In this document: positions 18,500 through 26,905 of the stretch, piece by piece
How the letters are laid out: every line of letters begins with the position of its first letter
How positions within the stretch are numbered: position 1 is the stretch's first letter
Program-made: the position numbers and the translations under genes
Source of the DNA: Diaphorobacter sp. HDW4B
GTDB taxonomy: Bacteria; Pseudomonadota; Gammaproteobacteria; Burkholderiales; Burkholderiaceae_C
NCBI RefSeq assembly: GCF_011305535.1
Contig: NZ_CP049905.1
Location: 124,001-188,000, forward strand
Length of the DNA: 64,000 bases
Direction of reading: 5' to 3'
Notes under the pieces: model-generated
Told to the model about the DNA's origin: nothing
The model's database searches: none
Seen by the model: the letters and a program-made list of their open reading frames with translations, nothing else

Positions 18500-19540
18500 T
18501 TACTTCACTTCGATGGACTTGCCGGAAGCGTCCTTGATGTCGGCCCACGACTTGAAGATCACTTGCTTGACGCTGTCGGGCATCGGCACGTAGTCCAGAT
18601 CGCCAGCAGTCTTGTCGCCATTCTTGTAAGCCCACTCGAAGAACTTCAGCGACGTGGCGGCCTGCACTGGCTTGTCCTGTGTCTTGTGCATCAGGATGAA
18701 GGTGGCGGAGGTGATTGGCCATGCATCCTTGCCGGGTTGCTCAGTCAGGATCTGGTAGAAGCTCTTGGACCAGTCAGCACCGGCAGCAGCGGCCTTGAAG
18801 TTCGCATCGTCAGGCGACACGAAGTTGCCGTCCTTGTTCTGCAGCTGCGTGTAGATCATCTTGTTCTGCTTGACGTAAGCGTACTCGACGTAGCCGATCG
18901 AGTTGGGCAGACGGCCCACGAAAGCGGCCACGCCTTCATTGCCCTTGCCACCCGCGCCGGTAGGCCAGTTCACTGCCGTGCCTTCACCGATCTTTTCCTT
19001 CCACTCGGGGTTCACCTTCGACAGGTAGTTGGTGAAGCCGAAGGTCGTGCCCGAACCGTCAGCGCGGCGCACGGGAGCAATGGCGGCGTCAGGCAGGTTC
19101 ACGCCGGGGTTCAGCGCCTTGATGGCTGCGTCGTTCCAGTTGGTGATCTTGCCCAGGAAGATGTCGCCCAGCACCTTGCCGGAGAGCTTCAGTTGGCCGG
19201 GAGCGATGCCCTTGATGTTCACGACCGGCACAATGCCGCCGATCACGGTGGGGAACTGCACCAGGCCCTTGGCCTTCAGTTCTTCGTCCTTCAGAGGAGC
19301 GTCGGAAGCGCCGAAGTCCACGGTCTTGGCTTCGATCTGGCGCAGGCCAGCGCCGGAGCCGACGGATTGGTAGTTGATCTTGACGCTGGTTGCCTTGTTG
19401 TAGTCGGCAGCCCACTTGGAATACAGAGGTGCCGGGAAGCTGGCGCCTGCGCCTGTTGCTTCGCTCTGTGCCATGGCGGAGGAGAACGCACCCATTGCGA
19501 CCAGACCGGACACCAGAACACGAATTGCAGACATTGTCAT
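18500..19540 (-). CDS. pstS: Phosphate-binding periplasmic protein PstS
   Basis: 346 residues from ATG at 19540, which has GAGG 8 bases upstream (an in-frame ATG at 19564 is less likely). The signal peptide is MTMSAIRVLVSGLVAMGAF with cleavage near AMA-Q. Mature protein shows the PstS N-terminal motif GAGASFPAPLY and phosphate-site segments SVGSGAG, DFGASDAPL and RADGSGTTFGFTNYL. It delivers phosphate to PstCA. First gene of the pst-pho operon, under the Pho box at 19597-19614. Confidence 0.98.
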   Translation of the reverse strand: MTMSAIRVLVSGLVAMGAFSSAMAQSEATGAGASFPAPLYSKWAADYNKATSVKINYQSVGSGAGLRQIEAKTVDFGASDAPLKDEELKAKGLVQFPTVIGGIVPVVNIKGIAPGQLKLSGKVLGDIFLGKITNWNDAAIKALNPGVNLPDAAIAPVRRADGSGTTFGFTNYLSKVNPEWKEKIGEGTAVNWPTGAGGKGNEGVAAFVGRLPNSIGYVEYAYVKQNKMIYTQLQNKDGNFVSPDDANFKAAAAGADWSKSFYQILTEQPGKDAWPITSATFILMHKTQDKPVQAATSLKFFEWAYKNGDKTAGDLDYVPMPDSVKQVIFKSWADIKDASGKSIEVK

Positions 19541-19580
19541 GAGAGAGACCTCAAGGTTGAACAAACATGTGATGGGATGA

Positions 19581-19614
19581 AATGTAGAAGTCCTATATGA
19601 CAGAGTCGTGACAC
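19581..19614 (-). promoter_or_regulatory. Pho box and -10 of the pstS promoter
   Basis: On the minus strand: GTGTCAC-GACT-CTGTCAT, two 7-mers 11 bp apart (19608-19614 and 19597-19603). Ten bases later comes TACATT (19581-19586) as a -10-like hexamer. The same geometry (TTGTCAC, 10 bases, -10) is known for the E. coli phoA promoter, where PhoB replaces a -35 contact. It lies about 40 bp upstream of the pstS start. Confidence 0.8.
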
Positions 19615-19726
19615 ATTGGTTTTGTCACAAAGAATTTTCAGAGGAGAGTCGCAACGAAACTGTCATAAAACCGCCTTGAACGGCTCGTAACATGAAGTTT
19701 CCAAACGCAAATTTCCTGTTACCAAC

Positions 19727-20905
19727 ATGCCTAGCCTCCCCACCCTGTCCGAACCGCTGGCCCCACGCACCGAACGCGGCACCACCAGCCGCATCACCCG
19801 CCGGGTTTGGCTCAAGAACACCGGGCTGGTGGCGGCGCTGGGCACCGCCCTCCCGGTTACAAGCGTGCTGGCCGCTGGCGAAAGCAACGCGGTGGCCAGC
19901 GTCACCCAGATCGTGGACATGTCGCCGCTGCAGCAGGACATCAGCCGCGACTTTCTGATCGGCTCACGCGTGGCGTGGCAGGAATTCAACGCCCGCGAAC
20001 GCGCCCGAGGCCGCGCCATCCAGCATCAGGTGATCGAAACCGACGGCAGCGCTCGCGCCGTGAAGGCCGCATGGCAGGCCGCAGTGATCGACCCGACCTG
20101 CGTGGCGCTCAGCGGCTGTGTGGGCGACACCACAGCCGCCGCCGTGGCAACGCTGCAACGCACGCCCGGCAACAACGCCCTGCCCCTGGTCGCCCCGTGG
20201 CTGCAACGCGAGTGGTCGGACAGCGAAAACAGCGTCTTTCAAGCGTTTCCCGACTATCAGGCACAGATCGCCCACGCGGTGAAGTCGCTGGCCGTCATGG
20301 GCGTCAAGCAGGTCGGGGTCGTCTATGCCACGCCGGAGCTGCAAAAAGAGCTGAGCGCCTCCATGGCGCTCGCGGGCAGCGCTCAGGGGCTCAAGCTGCA
20401 GGTGATCGACGCCACCAAGCGCCCTGCCTCGCCGCCCGCGCTGATTCTGTTCATCGGCGGCACGCCCGAGCTGCACGCCTTCGCCAATCTGGTGGGCGGT
20501 AAAGGCGGCTCGCACTGCTACCTGATCGCGCTGGCCGACGTGAATCTTCAGGTGCTCACCCAGCTCGGTGGCGTGCCGCGCAATGTCTCGGTGATCGTCA
20601 CCCAGCCGGTGCCCACGGTGAGTTCCGGCATGCAGGTGGTGCGCAGCTACCGCGCCGCGCTGGGCAAGCTGTATGACGAGCCTCCTTCGCAGCACGGCCT
20701 TGCGGGCTATATCGCCGCGCGTTACACCGCCGAGGTGCTCGCCACGTTGGGAACGAATGTCACCCGCGCCAACGCCCTCGCCGCCTTCCGCAAGCGCACG
20801 GACCAGAAGATCGGCGGCTTCCTCATCGCCTATCAGGGCGAGAAGCTCAGCAACGTGAACGTCACCCAGAGCATGCTCACCTCGGACGGCCGCATCGTCG
20901 GTTGA
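19727..20905 (+). CDS. Periplasmic binding protein type I, putative ABC transporter or sensor component
   Basis: 392 residues. The N-terminus has a twin-arginine-like leader (RITRRVWLKNTGLVAALGTALPVTSVLA), so export by the Tat system is possible. The body resembles branched-chain amino-acid type binding proteins (Peripla_BP_6): a first lobe with IGSRVAWQEFNARE and VALSGCVGDTTAAAVATL, then SLAVMGVKQVGVVYATPE and a C-terminal GLAGYIAARYTAEVL. No permease or ATPase genes are adjacent, so partner and ligand are unknown. It is divergent from pstS. Only one Pho half-site (CTGTCAT, 19660-19666) points toward it, so control by PhoB is not supported. Confidence 0.75.
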   Translation: MPSLPTLSEPLAPRTERGTTSRITRRVWLKNTGLVAALGTALPVTSVLAAGESNAVASVTQIVDMSPLQQDISRDFLIGSRVAWQEFNARERARGRAIQHQVIETDGSARAVKAAWQAAVIDPTCVALSGCVGDTTAAAVATLQRTPGNNALPLVAPWLQREWSDSENSVFQAFPDYQAQIAHAVKSLAVMGVKQVGVVYATPELQKELSASMALAGSAQGLKLQVIDATKRPASPPALILFIGGTPELHAFANLVGGKGGSHCYLIALADVNLQVLTQLGGVPRNVSVIVTQPVPTVSSGMQVVRSYRAALGKLYDEPPSQHGLAGYIAARYTAEVLATLGTNVTRANALAAFRKRTDQKIGGFLIAYQGEKLSNVNVTQSMLTSDGRIVG

Positions 20906-21031
20906 TCGCACTTGAACGCCATCCAGCCGGTCGAAATGCGACCATGTCCTGCACTCAGCCATGAGGGTCGGTGCTATGCTGCGCCGCGAGTAAAGACGAC
21001 GAAGACGCGCAAAGCACCAAGCCCCCCTTTT

Positions 21032-22513
21032 ATGCAAGATGGAACATTGCTGGCTGCCGTGGACCTTGGGTCCAACAGCTTCCGACTGGAAATCGGCCGA
21101 TATGAGCACGGCCACATCGAAAAGATCGAATACTTCAAGGAAACCGTACGCCAAGGCGCAGGGCTGGATGAAGACAAGAACCTGACCGCTGAATCGATGC
21201 AGCGCGGCTGGGACTGTCTCGCCCGCTTTGCCGAGCGACTGGCCGGTTTCCCGAAAGCGCATGTGCGCGCCGTCGCCACGCAGACGCTGCGCGAGGCACG
21301 CAACCGCGAAGTGTTCATCGAGCGCGGTGGCCAGATCCTTGGCTACCCGATCGACATCGTCTCCGGCCCCGAGGAGGCACGCCTGATCTATCAGGGCGTG
21401 GCCCGCTTGCTGCCGCAATCGGACGAACGCCGCCTCGTGATCGACATCGGCGGACGCTCCACCGAAATCATTCTGGGCCGCCAGTTCACGCCGAGCGCCG
21501 TAGCGTCTTTCCGCGTGGGCAGCGTGGCCTGGTCCACGCGCTACTTTGCGGACGGCCAGTTCACCCCGCGCGCGTTCGAGGCTGCCGAAGTCGCCGCCAA
21601 AGCCGTGCTAGACGAAGCGCTTGATGTCTACCGCCGCGACACCTGGGACGTGGCCTATGGCTCGTCCGGTACCGTGGGCGCAGTTGGCGATCTGCTGGCC
21701 GCCGCTGGCGTGGTGCCCGAAGGCAAGATCACCCGCGAAGGTCTGGACTGGCTCTACGACCAATTGATTACCGCACGCAGCGCCGACCGCGTCCGCATGA
21801 CAGGTCTCAAGGAAGACCGCCGTGCCGTGATCGGTGGCGGCATCAGCGTGCTGCGCGCCATCTTCAGCCTGCTGGACATCAAGGAAATGCTGGTCGCCCA
21901 AGGCGCGCTGCGTCAGGGCGCGCTCTACGATCTTCTGGATCGTGAACAGCCGCACACCGACCTGCGCTCATCCACCGTGCGCGGCCTCATGCAGCGCTTT
22001 GGCGTGGACGAGCTGCACGCGCAGCGCGTCGCGCAGATCGCCACCCAGCTTTTTGAAAGCGCCGCCCCCGCAGGCAGCGAACGTGCCGCGCGCAAGCTCG
22101 ACTGGGCCGCTCGTCTGCACGAGATCGGCCAGCGCATCTCGCACAGCGGCTACCAGCGCCACGGCGCGTACATCCTCGATCACACCGACGCCGCAGGCTT
22201 TGCCCTGCCCGAGCTGCATCACCTGAGCCAGCTCGTGCTCGGCCATCGCGGCAAGGTGCACAAGATCGGCCTTGAACTCAGCGATTCGCAATTCGCGCTG
22301 CAGCTCATGTGCCTGCGCACCGCCATCGCCCTGTGCCACGCCCGCCGCGAGCCCGACACACGCGGCTTTGCGCTGAGCTTCGATGGCGAGCGCTGCATCG
22401 TCTCCTCGCGCGAAGGCTGGTCCGACAGCTATCCGCAGTCGGCGCACCTGCTCGAAGAAGAGCGCTTTTGCTGGCAAAAAACCCCTTGGGAATTTGTCAC
22501 ACAGTTAAGGTGA
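21032..22513 (+). CDS. ppx: Exopolyphosphatase (Ppx/GppA family)
   Basis: 493 residues from ATG at 21032 (MQDGTLLAAVDLGSNSFRLEIG), which places the actin-like ATPase-fold motif AVDLGSNS at the N-terminus as in the family; the upstream in-frame extension is rejected. Further family motifs are VRAVATQTLREARN, SGPEEARLIYQGV, and VIDIGGRSTEIILG. A C-terminal HD-like region (KLDWAARLHEIGQRISHSGYQRHGAYIL) completes it. It removes terminal phosphates from polyphosphate, or the 5' phosphate of pppGpp. It is convergent with the polyphosphate kinase gene across two small genes. Confidence 0.95.
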   Translation: MQDGTLLAAVDLGSNSFRLEIGRYEHGHIEKIEYFKETVRQGAGLDEDKNLTAESMQRGWDCLARFAERLAGFPKAHVRAVATQTLREARNREVFIERGGQILGYPIDIVSGPEEARLIYQGVARLLPQSDERRLVIDIGGRSTEIILGRQFTPSAVASFRVGSVAWSTRYFADGQFTPRAFEAAEVAAKAVLDEALDVYRRDTWDVAYGSSGTVGAVGDLLAAAGVVPEGKITREGLDWLYDQLITARSADRVRMTGLKEDRRAVIGGGISVLRAIFSLLDIKEMLVAQGALRQGALYDLLDREQPHTDLRSSTVRGLMQRFGVDELHAQRVAQIATQLFESAAPAGSERAARKLDWAARLHEIGQRISHSGYQRHGAYILDHTDAAGFALPELHHLSQLVLGHRGKVHKIGLELSDSQFALQLMCLRTAIALCHARREPDTRGFALSFDGERCIVSSREGWSDSYPQSAHLLEEERFCWQKTPWEFVTQLR

Positions 22514-22526
22514 CATTTGTTTGCAG

Positions 22527-22551
22527 AACGGTATAAACTGTTTATACCGTT
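22527..22551. promoter_or_regulatory. 25-bp perfect palindrome before the Lys/Ala-rich protein gene
   Basis: AACGGTATAAAC (22527-22538), a central T, then GTTTATACCGTT (22540-22551). It lies 13 bp after the ppx stop and 15 bp before the next start, where it would overlap the promoter -10 (TATAAAC) of the downstream gene. Two readings are possible: an operator, or an AT-rich terminator for ppx, because TTTTT follows. The one-base centre makes a poor RNA loop, which favours the operator. Confidence 0.55.
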
Positions 22552-22566
22552 TTTCAAATATCTGTC

Positions 22567-23115
22567 ATGACCATCACAACCAAAACCCCTGCTACTCCGA
22601 CCGCTGCCCCGACACCCGTTGCCGCCGCAGCGAAGAAGGTCGTGCAGCAAGCCGCTGCAGCCGCTCCGACTCCAGCGCCTGCCGCACCTGCTCCAGCCGC
22701 CAAGAAGAGCGCCGCCGCCCCAGCAGCTCCTGCCGCTCAAACCGCAGCAGCTCCAGCCAAGGCCAAGAAGGCCGCCAAGACGAGCACCAAGTCGGCCAGC
22801 AAATCATCAGCCAAGACCGCCGAATCCAAGCCTGCACCCAAGGCCCGCAAGGCCGCCTCCAAGGAAACGCCGAAGGCCGTCAAGGAAGCCAAGCCCAAGA
22901 AGCCCAAGCTCGTGCGCGACAGCTTCACCATCCCCAAGGATGAATACGCCGTCATCGACACCCTCAAGCTGCGTGGCGCCAAGCTCGATCACCCCGTCAA
23001 GAAAAGCGAACTGCTGCGCGCCGGCCTCAAGCTGCTCGCCTCGCTGAACGACCAACAACTGCAAGCCGCCCTCAAGGCCGTTCCAACGATCAAGACCGGT
23101 CGTCCAAAGGCTTGA
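22567..23115 (+). CDS. Ala/Lys/Pro-rich protein with a ribbon-helix-helix-like C-terminal domain
   Basis: 182 residues. The first ~115 are low complexity (Ala, Pro, Lys, Ser; repeated AAPAP, KKAAK, SKSS), like the histone H1-like tails of AlgP-type bacterial proteins. The last ~65 form a compact-looking domain: RDSFTIPKDEYAVIDTLKLRG then VKKSELLRAGLKLLASL. The strand-helix-helix order and the KKSELLRAGL helix resemble ribbon-helix-helix DNA-binding folds, though I cannot name the family. A nucleoid or regulatory role is inferred. A 25-bp palindrome sits over its promoter. It is followed convergently by sixA after 16 bp. Confidence 0.75.
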   Translation: MTITTKTPATPTAAPTPVAAAAKKVVQQAAAAAPTPAPAAPAPAAKKSAAAPAAPAAQTAAAPAKAKKAAKTSTKSASKSSAKTAESKPAPKARKAASKETPKAVKEAKPKKPKLVRDSFTIPKDEYAVIDTLKLRGAKLDHPVKKSELLRAGLKLLASLNDQQLQAALKAVPTIKTGRPKA

Positions 23116-23131
23116 ACCACCAAGTTCTCGT

Positions 23132-23593
23132 CTACAGAAAATCCGGCGACTGCACCGACAGCAGAATCGTCTCTTCGAGCTCTTCCCTGCTGCGGTGCCT
23201 GAGCCACCAGACCGATCCCTTGCGAATCGCGCACTGGCTGGCCGTCATGCCGAGCAGCTTGGCCGCCGTTTCTCCCAGCATGGGCTGATGGCCGACCACC
23301 AGCACCGCGCCGCGTGACTTGGGCCATTGGGCCAGTTCCAACAGGTCCTCGACCGTGCCACCGGGCAGCAACTCAGCGCGCGGCTTGAACTTGCGGCCCA
23401 GGGCGCGAGCGGTCTGCTCGGTGCGGCGCGCTGGGCTGACCAGCACGCGCAGCCCCTCGGGCAGTTGGCGATCCAGCCATGAGGCCATGCGTGCGGCCTG
23501 CTTTTCGCCACGCGCGGTGAGCGGGCGCTCCAGATCTTCCCCGCCATCTGGTGCATCTTCGGCCTCTGCGTGCCTCCAGAGAATCAGATCCAT
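23132..23593 (-). CDS. sixA: Phosphohistidine phosphatase SixA
   Basis: 153 residues of the histidine phosphatase superfamily. The catalytic RHA motif is at residues 7-9 (LILWRHAEAED), the second arginine in SPARRTEQTA, and the second catalytic His in VVGHQPML. It removes phosphate from histidine of phosphotransfer proteins. ATG at 23593 is preceded by AGAGAG; the upstream frame extension to 23689 is not typical. It lies downstream of ppk (67 bp) and probably shares its transcript. Confidence 0.92.
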   Translation of the reverse strand: MDLILWRHAEAEDAPDGGEDLERPLTARGEKQAARMASWLDRQLPEGLRVLVSPARRTEQTARALGRKFKPRAELLPGGTVEDLLELAQWPKSRGAVLVVGHQPMLGETAAKLLGMTASQCAIRKGSVWWLRHRSREELEETILLSVQSPDFL

Positions 23594-23660
23594 TTCGCGT
23601 CTCTCTTCGTGGATATTGAGCTTCGTGTGTGATATTCGTGTGGCCCGTCGGACTGGCCTG

Positions 23661-25805
23661 TCAGGCCAGATAGTTCCGTGCTGGCGCATAGCGCGCCATC
23701 AGCGCCTTCTGCGCGCCCAGCCCATCGGTCACATGCAGCGCGCGCTCGTAGTGGCCATCTGCCTCCAGCGTCCAGGCATCGCGGTTGTCATGCAGATACG
23801 AGACGAGGCATTCATCGATGATGCGCTGGCGCATCTTCCTGTCCTTGATCGGCCATGCCAGTTCTACGCGGCGCAGCATGTTGCGGTTCATCCAGTCGGC
23901 GCTCGACAAGTACAGGTCTTCCTTGTTGCCCGCCGCGAAATAGAACACGCGTGTGTGCTCCAGAAAACGCCCGATCACCGAGCGCACGCGAATGCGGTCG
24001 GACACGCCCGGCACCTGCGCGGGCAGCATGCAGGCACCGCGAATGATCAGGTCGATCTGCGCGCCACGCTGGCCCGCCTGCAGCAGTGCCTGGATCAGTG
24101 CCTCGTCAGTCAACGCATTCATCTTGGCGACGATGCGCGCGTTCTCGCCGCGTGCTGCGGCTTGGCCCACGGCGTTGATCATGTCGATCATGCGCTGCTG
24201 CAATTCGAACGGCGCGAGGATCAGATCATTCAGCTTGGGCACGCGGTTCTGGTTGGCCAGATGGTCGAATACTGTGTCCATGTCGGCGGTGATGCGCTCG
24301 TCGGCGGTCAGGCAGCTCAGGTCGGTGTAGAGCTTGGCGGTGCGCGGGTTGTAGTTGCCGGTGGAGAGATGGCCGTAGCGGCGCAGTTGCCGCCCTTCGC
24401 GCCGCGTGACAAGCAGCATCTTGGCGTGCGTCTTCAATCCCACGACGCCATATACCACCTGCGCGCCGATCGACTCCAGCGCCTCGGCCCAGTTGATGTT
24501 GGCCTCTTCGTCAAAACGCGCCTTCAACTCGACCACCGCAGTGACTTCCTTGCCGCGCCGCACAGCTTCGCGCAACAGGTCCATCATTTCGGAATCCGCA
24601 CCCGTGCGGTAGATCGTCTGCTTGATGACCAGCACCTTGGGATCGTTCACCGCCTCGCGCAGAAACGCGAGCACGCCGTCGAAGCTCTCGAACGGCTGGT
24701 GAATCATCACATCGCGCTTTTTCAGTTCGGCAAAGATCGATGTGCTGCGCGGCAGTTGCTCCGGCCACGCGGGCTGCCAAGCGGAAAACAACAGCGAGCG
24801 ATCGGCCACCAGCTCCACTATCTGCGACAGACGCACCAGATTCACCGGCCCCTGCACACGGTACAGCGCCGCCGCAGGCAGATTGAACTGCGTGAGCAGA
24901 AAGTCCGACATGAAGCGCGAGCAGCCGGACGACACTTCCAGCCGCACCGCCTGACCGAAATGCCGATGCTGCAAACCCTGGCGCAAGGCCATGCGCAGAT
25001 TGCGCACATCTTCCTCGTCCACCGCCAGATCGGAATGGCGCGTGACGCGGAACTGCGAAAACTCGGTCACCTCGCGGCCCGGAAACAGATCGGCCAGGTG
25101 CGAGCGAATGATGCTGGAGAGCGTGACAACCTGCACGCCCTTCGGCGCCACATCACCCGGCAGGCGGATCACGCGCGGCAGAATGCGCGGAATCTTGACA
25201 ATGGCGATCTCGTTGGAGCGCCCGAACGCATCGCCACCCTTCAAGCGGACAATGAAGTTGAGCGATTTGTTGGCCACCTGCGGGAACGGATGCGACGGAT
25301 CGAGCCCGACCGGAATCAGCAGCGGACGCACGTCGCGCTGGAAATACTCCTTCACCCAGCGCTTTTGGGCGCTCGAACGCTCGCCGTGCGACACCACGCG
25401 AATGCCGTGCTTTTCGAACTCGGGGATCAGCGAATCGTTGTACAGCGCGTACTGGCGCTCCACCAGTTGATGCGCCTTCTCGGCCAGCGCCTCGAACGAG
25501 GCCACGTTGTACTCGCCCTTGGTCTCGCCCTGCTGGGCTGCCTGCAGATGGGCGGCTGCGCGCACTTCAAAGAATTCATCGAGATTAGACGACACGATGC
25601 ACAGATAGCGCAGGCGCTCGAGCAGCGGCACATCGGGGCGCACGGCCCAGTCGAAAACGCGTTCGTTGAACGCCAGAATGCTGTGATCGCGGTCGAGCAA
25701 AGCTATCTTCTTGCCGTCCAGCCCCTCGGGAGACCGAGTGGTGAAAACGGCAGCACTACCCTCTGTTGCTGTCATGGACGATGGCGTGGACACGGAGAAA
25801 GGCAT
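23661..25805 (-). CDS. ppk1: Polyphosphate kinase 1
   Basis: 714 residues, normal for PPK1. N domain (LDRDHSILAFNERVFDWA), head domain, then the two catalytic phospholipase D-like domains. The autophosphorylated histidine is in GLKTHAKML near residue 458, with a second conserved His in RRYGHLSTGNYNPRTAKLYTD. It makes inorganic polyphosphate from ATP. The start at 25805 is tentative, since no ribosome-binding site is clear and ATG at 25775 is an alternative. The promoter carries a Pho box, so synthesis should rise under phosphate starvation, while ppx lies in a separate, opposing unit. Confidence 0.96.
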   Translation of the reverse strand: MPFSVSTPSSMTATEGSAAVFTTRSPEGLDGKKIALLDRDHSILAFNERVFDWAVRPDVPLLERLRYLCIVSSNLDEFFEVRAAAHLQAAQQGETKGEYNVASFEALAEKAHQLVERQYALYNDSLIPEFEKHGIRVVSHGERSSAQKRWVKEYFQRDVRPLLIPVGLDPSHPFPQVANKSLNFIVRLKGGDAFGRSNEIAIVKIPRILPRVIRLPGDVAPKGVQVVTLSSIIRSHLADLFPGREVTEFSQFRVTRHSDLAVDEEDVRNLRMALRQGLQHRHFGQAVRLEVSSGCSRFMSDFLLTQFNLPAAALYRVQGPVNLVRLSQIVELVADRSLLFSAWQPAWPEQLPRSTSIFAELKKRDVMIHQPFESFDGVLAFLREAVNDPKVLVIKQTIYRTGADSEMMDLLREAVRRGKEVTAVVELKARFDEEANINWAEALESIGAQVVYGVVGLKTHAKMLLVTRREGRQLRRYGHLSTGNYNPRTAKLYTDLSCLTADERITADMDTVFDHLANQNRVPKLNDLILAPFELQQRMIDMINAVGQAAARGENARIVAKMNALTDEALIQALLQAGQRGAQIDLIIRGACMLPAQVPGVSDRIRVRSVIGRFLEHTRVFYFAAGNKEDLYLSSADWMNRNMLRRVELAWPIKDRKMRQRIIDECLVSYLHDNRDAWTLEADGHYERALHVTDGLGAQKALMARYAPARNYLA

Positions 25806-25836
25806 ACGAATGAATCAGTCGAGATCGATGACAATC

Positions 25837-25870
25837 AGTATCAAATGCGCTCATGACAATCATGTGACAG
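25837..25870 (-). promoter_or_regulatory. Pho box and -10 of the ppk promoter
   Basis: On the minus strand CTGTCAC-ATGA-TTGTCAT: 7-mers at 25864-25870 and 25853-25859, spaced 11 bp. Ten bases downstream is GATACT (25837-25842) as -10. The layout is identical to that at pstS. Both half-sites match the PhoB consensus (C/T)TGTCA(T/C) fully. Confidence 0.82.
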
Positions 25871-25996
25871 CGTCATTACTTTGTCATATCTCAGACAAAT
25901 ATTCATCTGTATGTTCGATGGATTCGACAGAACCGAAAGTAAGAAAGCGCCGACACTTGGCTGCGGCGACGCTTGACCATTCAAAGAGCCAAAGAC

Positions 25997-26833
25997 TCAG
26001 CGATTCAGAAAATGCTTGCGGTACTTGGCAGGCAAGTCTTCCAGACGCATCAGCATCGGCAGATCGGCGGTGTTGAAATCCGGGTCCCATGCAGGAGCGC
26101 CCAGAATGCGTGTGCCGAGGCGCAGATAGCCCTTGATCAGCGCCGGTGGGTCCACGTCGAGGCTGGAATCCAGCGTCTCCAGCGGCAGCGGCAGGCGCGG
26201 ACGCACGTGGTACTCGATGGGAGCCATGTGTGTCTCGCTGATGCGACGGTAGATGCTTGCCGCCACATCGCCGGTCACCACACCGTTGTGCAGCATCGGA
26301 ATGCTGGCGCAGCCAATCATGGTGTCCAGCGAGTTGCGCACCATGAAGTCGGCCAGCGCACCCCACAGCGCAAGCACCACACCGCCATGGCGATGGTCCG
26401 GGTGCACGCAACTGCGACCAAGCTCCACCATGCGGCTGCGCAACGTGCGCAGGCGGGTCAAGTCGAATTCGGTGTCGCTGTAGGTGCTGCCCACGCGGCG
26501 GGCCTGCACGGGCGTCAGCACGCGGTAGGTGCCGATCACCTGGCGCGTGACCACATCGCGCACCAGCAGGTGTTCACAGAAATCATCGAACAGGTCGATG
26601 TCGTGACCGGCGACCGGCGTGCTCAGTTGCGCACCCATCTCGGAGACGAACACATCGAAGCGCAGTTTCTGCGCCTCTCTCACTTCATCGAGGTTGCGCG
26701 CCCAGGAGACTTCAATCCCGCCGCGCGCCTCCGAAACTTGCCCCACATGGCTCGCATCAGATGGGCGGTGAAGTGACCCCCTGGGCAAGGAAGCCGGGCT
26801 CAAAGGCATCGTCGGGCTTGGCAAGTCACTCAT
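25997..26833 (-). CDS. olsB: OlsB-like N-acyltransferase (ornithine lipid synthesis)
   Basis: 278 residues of the hemolysin/OlsB branch of GNAT enzymes. Family strings are EVREAQKLRFDVFVSEMGA (about 50-68), FDDFCEHLLVRD, VIGTYRVLTP and ELGRSCVHPDHRHGGVVLALWGAL, followed by PIEYHVRPRLPLP. OlsB transfers a 3-hydroxyacyl chain from ACP to ornithine, giving lyso-ornithine lipid; OlsA then completes it. No olsA gene is visible here. Ornithine lipids contain no phosphorus and in rhizobia olsB is induced by phosphate limitation. The gene starts at ATG 26833 with GAGGAA upstream. It lies between ppk and glmM with its own putative Pho promoter. Other N-acyl amino acid products are possible. Confidence 0.78.
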   Translation of the reverse strand: MSDLPSPTMPLSPASLPRGSLHRPSDASHVGQVSEARGGIEVSWARNLDEVREAQKLRFDVFVSEMGAQLSTPVAGHDIDLFDDFCEHLLVRDVVTRQVIGTYRVLTPVQARRVGSTYSDTEFDLTRLRTLRSRMVELGRSCVHPDHRHGGVVLALWGALADFMVRNSLDTMIGCASIPMLHNGVVTGDVAASIYRRISETHMAPIEYHVRPRLPLPLETLDSSLDVDPPALIKGYLRLGTRILGAPAWDPDFNTADLPMLMRLEDLPAKYRKHFLNR

Positions 26834-26905
26834 GGGGGAATTCCTCTTCTTGTGGAGGACATGCCAGACAGCTACCCGGACAGGAGCGCCCCGCCTCCGC
26901 AGGAA

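Noticed and set aside
19660-19666. CTGTCAT on the plus strand as a Pho box for the divergent binding-protein gene
   Set aside because: Only one half-site; the position 11 bp upstream reads TCGCAAC and there is no -10-like hexamer 10 bases downstream.
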